From NCBI RefSeq assembly GCF_001428605.1, contig NZ_LMID01000010.1:163194-227193 (forward strand): a DNA stretch of 64,000 nucleotides. The letters are read 5' to 3'. The notes beneath the pieces are model-generated. The model was not told where the DNA came from, made no database searches, and was given only the letters and a program-made list of their open reading frames with translations. The position numbers and the translations under genes are program-made. This stretch comes from Sphingomonas sp. Root720 (GTDB lineage: Bacteria > Pseudomonadota > Alphaproteobacteria > Sphingomonadales > Sphingomonadaceae). Below are positions 34,283 through 43,376 of the stretch, piece by piece. Within the stretch, counting starts at the first letter, position 1, and each line of letters opens with the position of its first letter.

Positions 34283-34978
34283 TTGACCAACGCGCTGATA
34301 TTGGTGGCCGAGGATGAGCCCGAGATCGCCGAGGTGATCGCCGCCTATCTCGAGCGGGAGGGATTCCGCACCGTCCGCGCGGCCGACGGCCGCACCGCGC
34401 TCGACCTCCATCTCGCGCTCAAGCCCGATCTCGTCATGCTCGACGTGCAGATGCCCCGGCTCGACGGCTGGGAGGTGCTGGCCGAACTGCGGCGGCGCGG
34501 CGACACGCCGGTGATCATGCTGACCGCGCTCGACCAGGACATCGACAAGCTGCAGGCGCTGCGCATCGGCGCCGACGACTATGTGGTGAAGCCGTTCAAC
34601 GCGGTCGAGGTGGCGGCGCGCGCGCGTGCGGTGCTGCGCCGGGCGAGCGGTGGCCGCGGCACCGTCCTGCGGGTGGGTCCGATCGAGGTCGACCTCGACA
34701 GCCATCTCGCCAGCGCCGTCTCCGCGGAAGGGCCCGACCGGATCGCCCTGCCCCTGACCCTTACCGAGTTCCGCATCCTCGCGCACATGGCGCGGGCACC
34801 GAAGCGCGCCTTTTCGCGCGGGGAACTGCTCGATGCCTGCCTGCCCGGCGGCGAGGCGCTGGAACGCACCGTCGACACCCATCTCAGCAAGCTGCGCCGC
34901 AAGCTGGAGGAAGCCGGCGCACCCGGCTTCGTCAACAATGTCCGCGGCGTCGGTTTCCGCCTGGCGGACGTCGGTTGA
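34283..34978 (+). CDS. OmpR-family response regulator, AdeR/BaeR-like
   Basis: 231 residues from a TTG at 34283 with AGGAGAGGAAAG upstream. The receiver domain has the acidic pair AEDEPE, the phosphoacceptor Asp in LVMLDVQMP, and Lys in DDYVVKPFN. TPVIMLTALDQDIDK followed by ALRIGADDYVVKPFN is strikingly like A. baumannii AdeR as I recall it. The C-terminal winged helix ends NNVRGVGFRLADVG. The stop overlaps the kinase start. Likely activates the divergent RND operon, possibly through the 11-bp-period repeat. Confidence 0.93.
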   Translation: MTNALILVAEDEPEIAEVIAAYLEREGFRTVRAADGRTALDLHLALKPDLVMLDVQMPRLDGWEVLAELRRRGDTPVIMLTALDQDIDKLQALRIGADDYVVKPFNAVEVAARARAVLRRASGGRGTVLRVGPIEVDLDSHLASAVSAEGPDRIALPLTLTEFRILAHMARAPKRAFSRGELLDACLPGGEALERTVDTHLSKLRRKLEEAGAPGFVNNVRGVGFRLADVG

Positions 34979-36075
34979 TGCGGGGGCTGATGCCCGGCGT
35001 CGGCGGCCTCGGGCGGCAGATCGTCCTGTCGATGGTGGTGGCGACGATCGCATCGGTGCTGCTGACGATCACCGGGCTCTACGCCTTCTACGGCGTCGTC
35101 ATCCGCATGGCGCCGCACCTGCTGCCGATGACCGAGCACTGGATGCCGTCGCGGATCGAGTGGATGGTGATCCTGGCGCTGTGCCTGGCGGCGGCGGGCA
35201 TCACGGTGATCGCCGCCCTGCGGCTGGCGCGACGGATCGTGGCACCGCTGGTCTCGGTCGCCCGCAGCGCGCGCCGCATCGCCGACGGCGATCTCGACGT
35301 CCGCGCCGAGGCGGGCGATCGATCGCTGTCCGAAGCGGCGATGCTCGTCGACGACTTCAACCTGATGGCCGACCGGCTGGAACGCGCGTCGCAGGCAGTG
35401 ACCCGGTGGAACGCCTCGATCGCGCATGAGCTGCGGACCCCCGTCACCATATTGAGCGGCCGGCTGCAGGGATTGGCCGACGGGGTGTTCCAGCCCGACC
35501 CGCCATTGCTGCGGTCGCTGGTGGCGCAGGTCGAGGCGCTGACCCGGCTGATCGAGGATCTGCGCACCGTCAGCCTGTTCGAGGGCGGGCGGCTCGACGT
35601 CCGCCTGCAGCCGCTCGACCTGTCCGAGGAGGTGGAGGCGGTGGTCCGCCTGATGCAGCCGGGGCTGGAGGCGGCCGGCTTCACGGTCGAGGCCGATCTG
35701 GCGCCCTGCCGATGCGATGTCGATCCGGCCCGTATCCGCCAGGCGATCATGGCATTGCTGGAAAATGTGAAGCGCCACGCCCATCCCGCCACGGTGCGCA
35801 TCCGGCTGACACTGGAACATGACCGGGTCCGCATCGACATCGCCGATCGCGGTCCCGGCCTGACCCCCGATTTTGCGCCTTACGCCTTCGAGCCGTTCCG
35901 CCGCTACATGGACCATGAGGGCCCGCTGAAGGGCAGCGGCCTCGGCCTCGCGGTCGTCCTCGCCATCGCCCAGGCGCATGGCGGCACGGCGAGCTACGCG
36001 ACGGTGGACGGCGGCGCCTGCTTCAGCATGGACTTCCCCTGCCGCAGCGGCCAGCCGAAATGGCCCGCCAAATAG
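34978..36075 (+). CDS. Sensor histidine kinase, AdeS/BaeS-like
   Basis: 365 residues; the ATG overlaps the regulator stop (TGATG). Two N-terminal transmembrane helices (about 15-37 and 60-83) flank a short periplasmic loop of only ~22 residues. HAMP follows, then the H-box SIAHELRTPVTILSGRL with the phosphoacceptor His, the N-box (ALLENVKRHA), the G-box DIADRGPGLTP and the second G-box GSGLGLAVV. The short sensor loop suggests detection of membrane-level stress rather than a bulky ligand. Partner of the response regulator in front of it. Confidence 0.93.
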   Translation: MRGLMPGVGGLGRQIVLSMVVATIASVLLTITGLYAFYGVVIRMAPHLLPMTEHWMPSRIEWMVILALCLAAAGITVIAALRLARRIVAPLVSVARSARRIADGDLDVRAEAGDRSLSEAAMLVDDFNLMADRLERASQAVTRWNASIAHELRTPVTILSGRLQGLADGVFQPDPPLLRSLVAQVEALTRLIEDLRTVSLFEGGRLDVRLQPLDLSEEVEAVVRLMQPGLEAAGFTVEADLAPCRCDVDPARIRQAIMALLENVKRHAHPATVRIRLTLEHDRVRIDIADRGPGLTPDFAPYAFEPFRRYMDHEGPLKGSGLGLAVVLAIAQAHGGTASYATVDGGACFSMDFPCRSGQPKWPAK

Positions 36076-36102
36076 CGGCGTTCCGTCACGCGTAACTGGC
36101 GA

Positions 36103-37074
36103 TCAGGCGACGTTGGCAGCCGCAGCGACCACATCGCGCAGCGCCTGCCCGCCGGCTTCGCGCAGCGCGACGACCTGGCCCAGCACCGAGAGCGCCAGCG
36201 TATCGGGATCGCGGGTCGCCGGGATCAGCCCGACCGGCCCCCGGATGCGCCGCAGGACGGCCTCTTCCACACCCCGCGCGCGCAACGCGTCGAGGCGCGC
36301 CGCATGCGTGGCGCGGCTGCCCATGGCGCCGACGAAGAAAGCATCCTGGCCGATCGCCTGGAGCAGCAGTTCCGCCTCCCAGTCATGGTCGTGGAACAGC
36401 AGGACGATGGCGCTATCGCGATCGGCGGCCAGGTGCGGGCTGGCGGCCGGCGTCTTCAGCCAATGTGCCGCGATGCCCTGCGCAGCCATCGAGTCGACGA
36501 TGTCGCGTTCGGGAGTGAGCACCTGGACATCGGCGCCATAGGCGGCGGCGATCCGCGCCAGCGCACCGACCTCTGCCCCATGACCGACCACGAACACGCG
36601 CAGGTCGGGCCGATGCGCCGCGAAGAAGATATCCTCCTGCCAGCCGCTCGTCTCGCGGTCGTGCGGGTCGAGCGCCATTCCGCCGTCGAGGCCGATCGCC
36701 AGCGTCGCCTGCGCACGCATGCGCAATCGCTGCTCGGCCGCGCGGACGACGGCCGGCGCGGGCCGCGGCACGATCAGCAGGTCGAGACCACCTCCGCACG
36801 GCAGCCGGATGTCGATGAACGGCGATCCTTCGCCGAAGCGCAGCAATTCCGCCTTGCCAGCGCCGACGATGCGAATCGCTTCGCCGACGACGGCCGCCTC
36901 GACGCATCCGCCCGAAAGCCAGCCATGGAACGCGCCGGTCTCGCTGACCGCCATATGCGTGCCGGGCGCACGCGAGGAGCGGCCGATCACCCCGGTGATG
37001 GTGACGAGGGCGGTTCTCTCGCCGCGACCTTCCGCCTCGATCAGGAAGCGGAAGATGGATTGCGCGTTCTTCAT
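36103..37074 (-). CDS. XdhC/CoxI-family molybdoenzyme maturation protein
   Basis: 323 residues. The N-terminal XdhC_CoxI region has TGVIGRSSRAPGTHMAV and LSGGCVEAAVV. The C-terminal Rossmann domain has VVGHGAEVGALARIAAAYGA, FVGAMGSRATHAAR and GLIPATRDPDTLALSVLGQV. XdhC binds the molybdenum cofactor, promotes its sulfuration and hands it to a xanthine-oxidase-type hydroxylase. The likely client is the Mo hydroxylase at 40537-42696, 3.5 kb away on the other strand. The ATG at 37074 has no strong ribosome site. Confidence 0.9.
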   Translation of the reverse strand: MKNAQSIFRFLIEAEGRGERTALVTITGVIGRSSRAPGTHMAVSETGAFHGWLSGGCVEAAVVGEAIRIVGAGKAELLRFGEGSPFIDIRLPCGGGLDLLIVPRPAPAVVRAAEQRLRMRAQATLAIGLDGGMALDPHDRETSGWQEDIFFAAHRPDLRVFVVGHGAEVGALARIAAAYGADVQVLTPERDIVDSMAAQGIAAHWLKTPAASPHLAADRDSAIVLLFHDHDWEAELLLQAIGQDAFFVGAMGSRATHAARLDALRARGVEEAVLRRIRGPVGLIPATRDPDTLALSVLGQVVALREAGGQALRDVVAAAANVA

Positions 37075-37283
37075 TCGCGACTTCGCGGAGCCAGGATGGG
37101 ACAGGCGACCATTGCCTTCGATGTAGGGGCAGGCCGGGGGACGAACAAGGCAGACCTTGCGCCTGAAAGACCAGTATCCGCGCGCTCTTCTCTTATGCCG
37201 TGGCGATGACGCCGCAGAACGCGCGACCGATGACGGAGACGGGACAGGCCGATCGCAATCGCTTGGCGCTCCGGTGCCGCTCG

Positions 37284-38882
37284 TCAAACGATGAGTTTTC
37301 TCAGATTCTCGATCGTGTCGGCCTCCCCGGGCGGCTTGTCCCTGCGGATGCGGGCGATCCTCGGGAAGCGCATCGCGACGCCCGACTTGTGGCGCTTGCT
37401 CTCATGGATGCTGTCGAACGCCAGTTCGACCACCAGCGTCTTCTCGACCTCGCGGACCGGGCCGAAGCGGTTCAGCGTGTGGTTGCGTACGAAGCTGTCG
37501 AGCCATTTCAGCTCCTCGTCGGTGAAACCCGAATAGGCCTTGGCGACCGGCAGCAATTCGCCTTCCGCGGACCAGCAGCCGAAGGTGTAGTCCGAATAGA
37601 AGCTCGACCGCTTCCCATGGCCACGCTGCGCATACATCATCACGCAGTCGACGCTCAGCGGATCGCGCTTCCACTTGTACCAGAGGCCGGTGCGCCGCCC
37701 CGCGATATAGGGACTGTCGCGGCGCTTGAGCATCACCCCCTCGACCGCCGCGTCGCGGGCGCCGGCGCGGGTTTCGGCGAGGTCATCGAAGTCGCGCGCC
37801 ACGATCACCGCCGATACGTCGAACCGATCGGCGTCGAGCCGTGCCGCAAAGGCCTCGAGCCGGGCGCGGCGCGCGGTCCAGGGCTGCTCGCGCAGATCCT
37901 CGTCGCCGTCGATCAGCAGGTCGTAGAGGCGGACGAACGCCGGATAGTCGGCCAGCATCTTCGTCGAAACGTTCTTGCGGCCGAGGCGCTGCTGGAGCGC
38001 GTTGAACGACGCCGCCGAGCCGCCATGCTCGGCCGCGCCCTGCGCCTCGCCCCGCACCAGCATCTCGCCGTCGAGCACCGCGTCGATTCCCTCCGCGGCG
38101 CGGGCGATGTCGGGGAAGGTCGCGGTGATGTCGTCGCCCGCTCGGCTGTAGAGCCGGACCTCGCCGCCCGTGCCGACGATCTGGACGCGGATGCCGTCCC
38201 ATTTCCATTCGGCGGCATAGTCGGCGAGGTCGACGGTGCCGTCCTCGAGCGGGTGCGCGAGCATGAAGGGCCGAAAGAACGGCGTACCGCGGGGGTCGGG
38301 ACGCTCGCCGCCCGCGCCCCAGGCGAAGAGTTCGGCATAGGGCGGGCTGAGCGCGTGCCACACCTCCTCGACCGCATCGACGTCGAGCCCGAAGGCCTGG
38401 GCGAAGCCGGTCTTGGCGAGCCGCGCCGAGATCCCCACGCGCAATCCGCCGGTGGCCAGCTTGAGCAGCGCGAAGCGGCCGCTCGCATCGAGATGGTCGA
38501 GCATCTCGCCGAGTGCCGCGGGCGCCTCGACACGGCCGAGCCGCATCAGCCGGTCGATCACCGCCGCGAGGCTGAGCGAGCCGTCGTCGATCTCGGCGGG
38601 CTGGTCGATCCGCTTGGGCCAGATCAGCGCGACCGTCTCGGCCAGGTCGCCGACATAATCGCGGCTCATCCGGAACAGGATCGGATCGACCCGCTCGTCG
38701 ACGATGGCGTGGATCGCGGCGCCCTTGACCGCGGGCAGGCTGAGGTCGCCGGTCAGCGCGGCGAGCGCCCAGCCCCGGTCGGGATCGGGCGCCTCGCGCA
38801 TATAGTCGGCGATCAGCGCCAGCTTGGCGTTGCGCGAGCGGGTATAGACCAGGCCGTCGAGGAGCTGGGAGAAAGCGCGCAT
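37284..38882 (-). CDS. ATP-dependent DNA ligase (LigC/LigB-type, 'ligase-associated' repair cluster)
   Basis: 532 residues. Motif I with the adenylated Lys is EWKWDGIRVQ (near residue 228). GEMLV (motif III), EGVMLKRRDSPYIAG (motif IV) and WYKWKRDP (motif V) follow, with an OB-fold C-terminus and an N-terminal helical DNA-binding domain. Such ligases act in accessory DNA repair alongside the NAD-dependent LigA. The gene follows the MBL-fold exonuclease by 52 bp on the same strand. The helicase and phosphoesterase that usually complete the cluster are not adjacent. Confidence 0.95.
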   Translation of the reverse strand: MRAFSQLLDGLVYTRSRNAKLALIADYMREAPDPDRGWALAALTGDLSLPAVKGAAIHAIVDERVDPILFRMSRDYVGDLAETVALIWPKRIDQPAEIDDGSLSLAAVIDRLMRLGRVEAPAALGEMLDHLDASGRFALLKLATGGLRVGISARLAKTGFAQAFGLDVDAVEEVWHALSPPYAELFAWGAGGERPDPRGTPFFRPFMLAHPLEDGTVDLADYAAEWKWDGIRVQIVGTGGEVRLYSRAGDDITATFPDIARAAEGIDAVLDGEMLVRGEAQGAAEHGGSAASFNALQQRLGRKNVSTKMLADYPAFVRLYDLLIDGDEDLREQPWTARRARLEAFAARLDADRFDVSAVIVARDFDDLAETRAGARDAAVEGVMLKRRDSPYIAGRRTGLWYKWKRDPLSVDCVMMYAQRGHGKRSSFYSDYTFGCWSAEGELLPVAKAYSGFTDEELKWLDSFVRNHTLNRFGPVREVEKTLVVELAFDSIHESKRHKSGVAMRFPRIARIRRDKPPGEADTIENLRKLIV

Positions 38883-38890
38883 CAGCTAAA

Positions 38891-38939
38891 TCTTCCCCTT
38901 CCTGGACGGGGAAGAGGATGATCATGGTTCGCGATCATC
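38891..38939. repeat. Two tandem hairpins between exonuclease and ligase genes
   Basis: A perfect 8-bp stem TCTTCCCC (38891-38898)/GGGGAAGA (38908-38915) with a 9-nt loop is followed by GATGATC (38917-38923)/GATCATC (38933-38939), the latter running into the exonuclease stop. In a co-directional spacer this could attenuate ligase expression, protect mRNA ends, or be a REP-like element. No T run is evident. Confidence 0.5.
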
Positions 38940-39930
38940 CCTCGTCCTCGTCCTCATAGCCGACCAGGGCGAGGGCTCGGGCCTGCATCTGGTGCATCGC
39001 GCACCAATGGACCAGCGCCTCCTCGCGGCCATGCGTCACCCAGATCTCGGATGGGGCCACTTCACGGATGGTCGCGGTCAGCTCGTCCCAGTCGGCATGA
39101 TCGGAGATGACGAGCGGCAGCTCCACATTCTTCTGGCGCGCCCGCTGGCGCACGCGCATCCAGCCCGAGGCCATCGCGGTGATCGGGTCGGGCAGCCGCC
39201 GCGACCAGCGGTCGTTGAGGGCCGAGGGCGGGGCGACGACGATCCTGCCGCGCAACTGCTCGGCCGAGGCGGCGGTAGCGGAATGGAGCTCGCCCAGCTC
39301 GACCCCGAAGTCGCGATAGAGGTCGCACATCCGTTCGAGCGCGCCGTGGACGTAGATCGGATCGCGATGGCCGTGCGCGCGCAGTTCGGCGATCACCCGC
39401 TGTGCCTTGCCGAGCGCATAGGCGCCGACCAGCACGCAGCGCTCGGGTGCGGCGTGGAGCGCGCCGAGCAGGCGGTCCATCTCCTGGCCGATGTCGGGGT
39501 GGCGGAACACCGGCAGGCCGAAGGTCGCCTCGGTGATGAAGATGTCGCAGGGGACGACCTCGAACGGTGCGCAGGTCGGGTCGTCGCGGCGTTTGTAGTC
39601 GCCGGTCACCACGACCCGTTCCCCGGCATGTTCCAGCAATATCTGCGCCGAGCCCAGCACATGGCCTGCCGGCACATAGCTGATGTCGACGCCGCCGAGA
39701 CGGACGGTCTCGCCATAGGCGACCGGCGTGCCCTCGCTGGTTCCGTAGCGCAGCGCCATGATTGCCAGCGTTTCGGGGGTGGCCCAGCTCATGCCGTGGC
39801 CGCCGCGCGCATGATCGGCATGGCCATGGGTAATCAGCGCGCGATCGACCGGTAGCGAGGGGTCGATCCAGGCATCGGCAGGACGGACATGGATCCCCTT
39901 GGGTGATGCTTCGATCCACTGAGCGGTCAT
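38935..39930 (-). CDS. Ligase-associated DNA exonuclease (metallo-beta-lactamase fold)
   Basis: 331 residues from ATG 39930, the usual length for this family. The metal-binding HGHADHARGG is at about 36-45; AGHVLGSAQ, VVTGDYKRRDD and DHADWDELTA supply further ligands. It belongs to the MBL/CPSF-like exonucleases encoded next to an ATP-dependent ligase in bacterial repair clusters (Lhr-Core helicase, MPE nuclease, Exo, Lig). The upstream extension to 40032 is open but lacks a ribosome site. Divergent from the Mo-hydroxylase operon. Confidence 0.92.
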   Translation of the reverse strand: MTAQWIEASPKGIHVRPADAWIDPSLPVDRALITHGHADHARGGHGMSWATPETLAIMALRYGTSEGTPVAYGETVRLGGVDISYVPAGHVLGSAQILLEHAGERVVVTGDYKRRDDPTCAPFEVVPCDIFITEATFGLPVFRHPDIGQEMDRLLGALHAAPERCVLVGAYALGKAQRVIAELRAHGHRDPIYVHGALERMCDLYRDFGVELGELHSATAASAEQLRGRIVVAPPSALNDRWSRRLPDPITAMASGWMRVRQRARQKNVELPLVISDHADWDELTATIREVAPSEIWVTHGREEALVHWCAMHQMQARALALVGYEDEDEG

Positions 39931-40016
39931 ATCTGTGAGACGATAGCCGACAACACTGGTTCCATCGATCTGGATAAAGCGCTGTAAATCGTCATATATA
40001 GCCGCCTTTTTGGTGA

Positions 40017-40057
40017 CATGGCGACTAAACACGCTATGATGTTACCCATCGTAACAT
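40017..40057 (+). promoter_or_regulatory. Promoter overlapped by a perfect 19-bp palindrome, upstream of the Mo hydroxylase
   Basis: A -10 element TATGAT (40035-40040) lies 17 bp after GGTGAC, part of TTGGTGACA. It overlaps the perfect dyad ATGTTAC-N5-GTAACAT (40039-40057), which ends 15 bp before the ATG at 40073. The surrounding 100 bp are unusually AT-rich. A repressor bound here would cover the -10 and the start site. The cognate repressor is not encoded in the window. Confidence 0.6.
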
Positions 40058-40072
40058 TTTAGGTCCAACGCC

Positions 40073-40534
40073 ATGGCCTTCGCTATCAAAGTCAACGGCA
40101 CCGATCGCAGCGTCGATGTCGATGAGGACACTCCCCTGCTCTGGGTCATCCGCGACGATCTCGGCCTCACCGGTACGAAGTTCGGCTGCGGCGTCGCTAT
40201 GTGCGGCGCCTGCACCGTGCATATGGATGGCCAGCCGCTGCGGTCCTGCGCGATGCCCATCTCCGGCGTGACGGGCGAGATCACCACGATCGAGGCGGTC
40301 GAGGGACCCGAGGCCAAGGCGGTGCAGGCCGCCTGGGTCGCCCATGACGTACCCCAATGCGGCTATTGCCAGTCGGGCCAGGTGATGAGCGCGGTCGCGC
40401 TGCTCCGCGAGAACCCCAAGCCCAGCGACAGGGACATCGACCTCGCCATGAACGGCAATCTCTGCCGCTGTGCCACCTATATTCGCATCCGCGCCGCGAT
40501 CCACGACGCGGCAAAGACGCTGGCGGTGGCCTGA
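40073..40534 (+). CDS. (2Fe-2S)-binding subunit of a molybdenum hydroxylase (isoquinoline 1-oxidoreductase alpha-like)
   Basis: 153 residues with two [2Fe-2S] clusters. The N-terminal ferredoxin-type cluster is CGVAMCGACTVHMDG with a fourth Cys in LRSCAM. The C-terminal xanthine-oxidase-type cluster is CGYCQSG ... NLCRCATY. It relays electrons from the Mo centre in the next subunit. First gene of a three-gene operon; no FAD subunit is present, as in isoquinoline- and aldehyde-type IorAB enzymes that reduce a cytochrome instead of NAD. Confidence 0.95.
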   Translation: MAFAIKVNGTDRSVDVDEDTPLLWVIRDDLGLTGTKFGCGVAMCGACTVHMDGQPLRSCAMPISGVTGEITTIEAVEGPEAKAVQAAWVAHDVPQCGYCQSGQVMSAVALLRENPKPSDRDIDLAMNGNLCRCATYIRIRAAIHDAAKTLAVA

Positions 40535-40536
40535 CC

Positions 40537-42696
40537 ATGGGCGCGCACGACACCCGCTTCTCCCGCCGCGACGCGCTGAAGGCCGCCGGCGCCCTGGTCA
40601 TCGGCATGTGCCTGCCCGTCGGAACCGGCAAGGCGCGGGCGCAGGCCAAGGGGCCGCCGCCGGTCGATCCCAACGCCTTCATCCGCATCGGTACCGACGA
40701 CAGCGTCACGGTGATCGTCAAGCATATCGAGTTCGGCCAGGGTCCTTATACCGGCCTCGCGACGCTTGCGGCCGAGGAACTGGATGCCGACTGGGCACAG
40801 GTGCGCGCAGAGAGCGCACCGGCCAACGCGGCGCTCTATGCCAATACAATGCTCGGCGCGCAGCTGACCGGGGGCTCCTCGGCGATCGCCAACAGTTTTG
40901 ATCAGATGCGCCGCGCCGGTGCCATGGCCCGGGCGATGCTGGTCCAGGCGGCCGCCGCCAAGTGGAAGGTACCGGCCGCCGACATCACCGTCGCCAAGGG
41001 CATCATCAGCCACGCGCCGAGCGGCCGTTCCTCGGGGTTCGGCGCATTCGCCGCCGCCGCTGCCAAGCTGCCGACGCCCAAACAGGTGACGCTCAAGCAA
41101 CCGTCAGCCTTCACCCTGATCGGCAAGGACCGGTCCGGGATGCGGGTCGACAGCGCCGACAAGTCGACCGGGCGCGCCAAGTTCACCATCGACATGACCG
41201 CGCCGGACATGCTGACGGTGCTGGTCGCGCGCAGCCCGCGTTTCGGCGGCGCCGTCAGGAGCTTCGACGCCGCCGAGGCGCTGAAGGTCAAGGGCGTCGT
41301 CGCGGTCCGGCAGGTGTCGAGCGGGGTCGCGGTCTATGCGCGTGGCATGTGGCCGGCGATCAAGGGCCGCAAGGCGCTGAAGGTCGAGTGGGACGACAGC
41401 AGGGCCGAGATGCGCGGCACCGAGGAGATGATCTCCGCCTATCTCGAACAGACGCGCAAGCCCGGCCTCGTCCACCGCGAGAGCGGCGACGTGGCCAAGG
41501 CGCTGGCCGCCGGCGGCGAGGTGATCGAGGCGGAATATGTCTTTCCCTATCTCGCCCATGCGCCGATGGAACCGCTCGACGGCTTCATGATCTGGGACGG
41601 CACCACCGCCCGGGCCCGCTTCGGATCGCAGGGCCAGACGATCGACCAGGGTGCCATCGCCAAGGTCTTCGGCATCCCGATGGACAAGGTCGAGATAGAG
41701 ACGCTGCTGGCGGGCGGCAGCTTCGGCCGCCGCGCCCAGACCACCGGCCATCTCGCGACCGAACTGGCCGAGGTCGCCAAGGCGATGCCGGTCGGCACGC
41801 CGGTCAAGCTGGTGTGGACGCGCGAAGACGACATCCATGGCGGTTATTACCGTCCGCTGTTCGTCCACCGCTTCCGCGGCGCGGTGAAGGACGGCAGGAT
41901 CGCCGCCTGGTCGAACACGATGATGGGTCAGTCCTTCATGATCGGTTCGCCGTTCGAGGCCTTCGCCGTGAAGAACGGTGTCGACTCGATCATGAGCGAG
42001 GGCGCCAGCGAGCTGCTCTACGAGATCGCCGATTTCCGCTGCGACGCCCATGTCGCGAAGTCGCCGGTGCCGACCTTGTGGTGGCGATCGGTCGGCCACA
42101 CCCACACCGGCTATGCGGTCGAATGCTTTGTCGACCAGCTGCTGGTCGCAGCGGGGCAGGACCCGGTGGCCGGGCGACTGGCGATGATGGGCAAAAATCC
42201 GCGCGCCGCCGGAGCGTTGAAAGCCGTCGCCGAACTGGCGCAGTGGAAAGGCCCGCAGGTCGGGAACGGCCGGGCGCGTGGCGTCGCCGTGGTCGAGAGC
42301 TTCAACAGCTTCGTCGCGCAGATTGCCGAGGTTTCGATCGGCGACGATGGCGCGCCCCGCGTCCACAAGGTGTGGGCCGGGGTGGACTGCGGCGTGGCCG
42401 TCAATCCCGACATCATCCGCGCCCAGCTCGAGGGCGGCATCGGCTATGCGCTGGGTCATGCCCTTTACGCCGAGGTGCCGCTGGCGGAGGGTCGGCCGAC
42501 CGTCTCCAATTTCAACGATTATCGCTCGCTGAGGATCAACGAGATGCCCGAGGTCGAAGTGGTCGTGGTGCAGTCGGCCGAAGCGCCGACCGGGATCGGC
42601 GAACCGGGGGTTCCACCGCTGGCTCCCGCCGTCGCCAACGCGCTGGCCGCGCTCGGCCGCCAGCGTCCGGCCCGACTGCCGATGGTGCGCGCATGA
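40537..42696 (+). CDS. Molybdopterin-binding aldehyde/N-heterocycle oxidoreductase large subunit (IorB-like), Tat-exported
   Basis: 719 residues. The N-terminus [19 protein letters not shown] with ARAQA after it is a twin-arginine signal, so the folded complex is predicted to be periplasmic. GQGPYTGL and GGSFGRRAQ are pterin-contacting motifs, and the catalytic Glu is in [19 protein letters not shown] near the C-terminus. The family oxidises N-heterocycles or aldehydes using water. The small subunit has no signal and would ride along. Its TGA overlaps the cytochrome start. Confidence 0.93.
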   Translation: MGAHDTRFSRRDALKAAGALVIGMCLPVGTGKARAQAKGPPPVDPNAFIRIGTDDSVTVIVKHIEFGQGPYTGLATLAAEELDADWAQVRAESAPANAALYANTMLGAQLTGGSSAIANSFDQMRRAGAMARAMLVQAAAAKWKVPAADITVAKGIISHAPSGRSSGFGAFAAAAAKLPTPKQVTLKQPSAFTLIGKDRSGMRVDSADKSTGRAKFTIDMTAPDMLTVLVARSPRFGGAVRSFDAAEALKVKGVVAVRQVSSGVAVYARGMWPAIKGRKALKVEWDDSRAEMRGTEEMISAYLEQTRKPGLVHRESGDVAKALAAGGEVIEAEYVFPYLAHAPMEPLDGFMIWDGTTARARFGSQGQTIDQGAIAKVFGIPMDKVEIETLLAGGSFGRRAQTTGHLATELAEVAKAMPVGTPVKLVWTREDDIHGGYYRPLFVHRFRGAVKDGRIAAWSNTMMGQSFMIGSPFEAFAVKNGVDSIMSEGASELLYEIADFRCDAHVAKSPVPTLWWRSVGHTHTGYAVECFVDQLLVAAGQDPVAGRLAMMGKNPRAAGALKAVAELAQWKGPQVGNGRARGVAVVESFNSFVAQIAEVSIGDDGAPRVHKVWAGVDCGVAVNPDIIRAQLEGGIGYALGHALYAEVPLAEGRPTVSNFNDYRSLRINEMPEVEVVVVQSAEAPTGIGEPGVPPLAPAVANALAALGRQRPARLPMVRA

Positions 42697-43313
42697 TCGC
42701 CCGGCTCGCCGTCGTCGCGGCCCTCGCCGCGCTCGCCGTCGCCGGGGCGGGGATCGCCGCGGATAAGGAGATCGCCGCGCCACCGATGGCGACCAGCCTG
42801 CGTCCGCTGTCGGACTTCGCCGGCATCAAGGATCGCAAGGCCCGCTCGCTTGCGCTGTTTGCCGAGGTCGGCAAGGTGATCCAGCATCCCCGCTGTCTGA
42901 ACTGCCACCCGGCCGGCGAGCGTCCGAGCCAGACCGATGCCATGCGTCCGCACATGCCGCTGGTCGTGCGCGGCGACGGCGGCATGGGGGCGACCGGAAT
43001 GCGCTGCATGACCTGCCACCATGAAAAGAATTTCGAGCCGGCGGGCGTACCGGGCAATCCGAAGTGGCAACTGGCACCCGAGGAGATGGCCTGGCAGGGC
43101 AAGTCGCTCGGCGCGATCTGCACGCAGATCAAGGACAAGCAGCGCAACGGCGGCAAATCGATGGCTGAACTCGTCCACCACATGGCCGAGGACGAGCTCG
43201 TCGGCTGGAGCTGGCATCCGGGCGGCAAGCGCACGCCGGCCCCCGGCACCCAGGCCGCGTTCGGGACGCTGTTCAAGGCCTGGGCGGATTCGGGCGCCTA
43301 TTGCCCGGGCTGA
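42693..43313 (+). CDS. Diheme c-type cytochrome, electron acceptor for the Mo hydroxylase
   Basis: 206 residues. A Sec signal peptide ([20 protein letters not shown]) precedes two CxxCH heme sites, CLNCH and CMTCH, about 40 residues apart. The start overlaps the Mo-subunit stop (ATGA). It most likely takes electrons from the 2Fe-2S subunit in the periplasm and passes them to the respiratory chain, replacing the FAD/NAD route of xanthine dehydrogenase. A 28-bp hairpin follows. Confidence 0.92.
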   Translation: MIARLAVVAALAALAVAGAGIAADKEIAAPPMATSLRPLSDFAGIKDRKARSLALFAEVGKVIQHPRCLNCHPAGERPSQTDAMRPHMPLVVRGDGGMGATGMRCMTCHHEKNFEPAGVPGNPKWQLAPEEMAWQGKSLGAICTQIKDKQRNGGKSMAELVHHMAEDELVGWSWHPGGKRTPAPGTQAAFGTLFKAWADSGAYCPG

Positions 43314-43322
43314 GGCGGCTTC

Positions 43323-43350
43323 TCCCCGGGCAACGTGAGGATCCCGGGGA
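43323..43350. terminator. Hairpin between convergent cytochrome and redoxin/oxygenase genes
   Basis: TCCCCGGG (43323-43330) and CCCGGGGA (43343-43350) form a perfect 8-bp GC stem with a 12-nt loop. The flanking genes converge. Probable bidirectional terminator, without a T tract. Confidence 0.55.
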
Positions 43351-43376
43351 ACGATCCCAGCTTGGCCGGAACGAAG

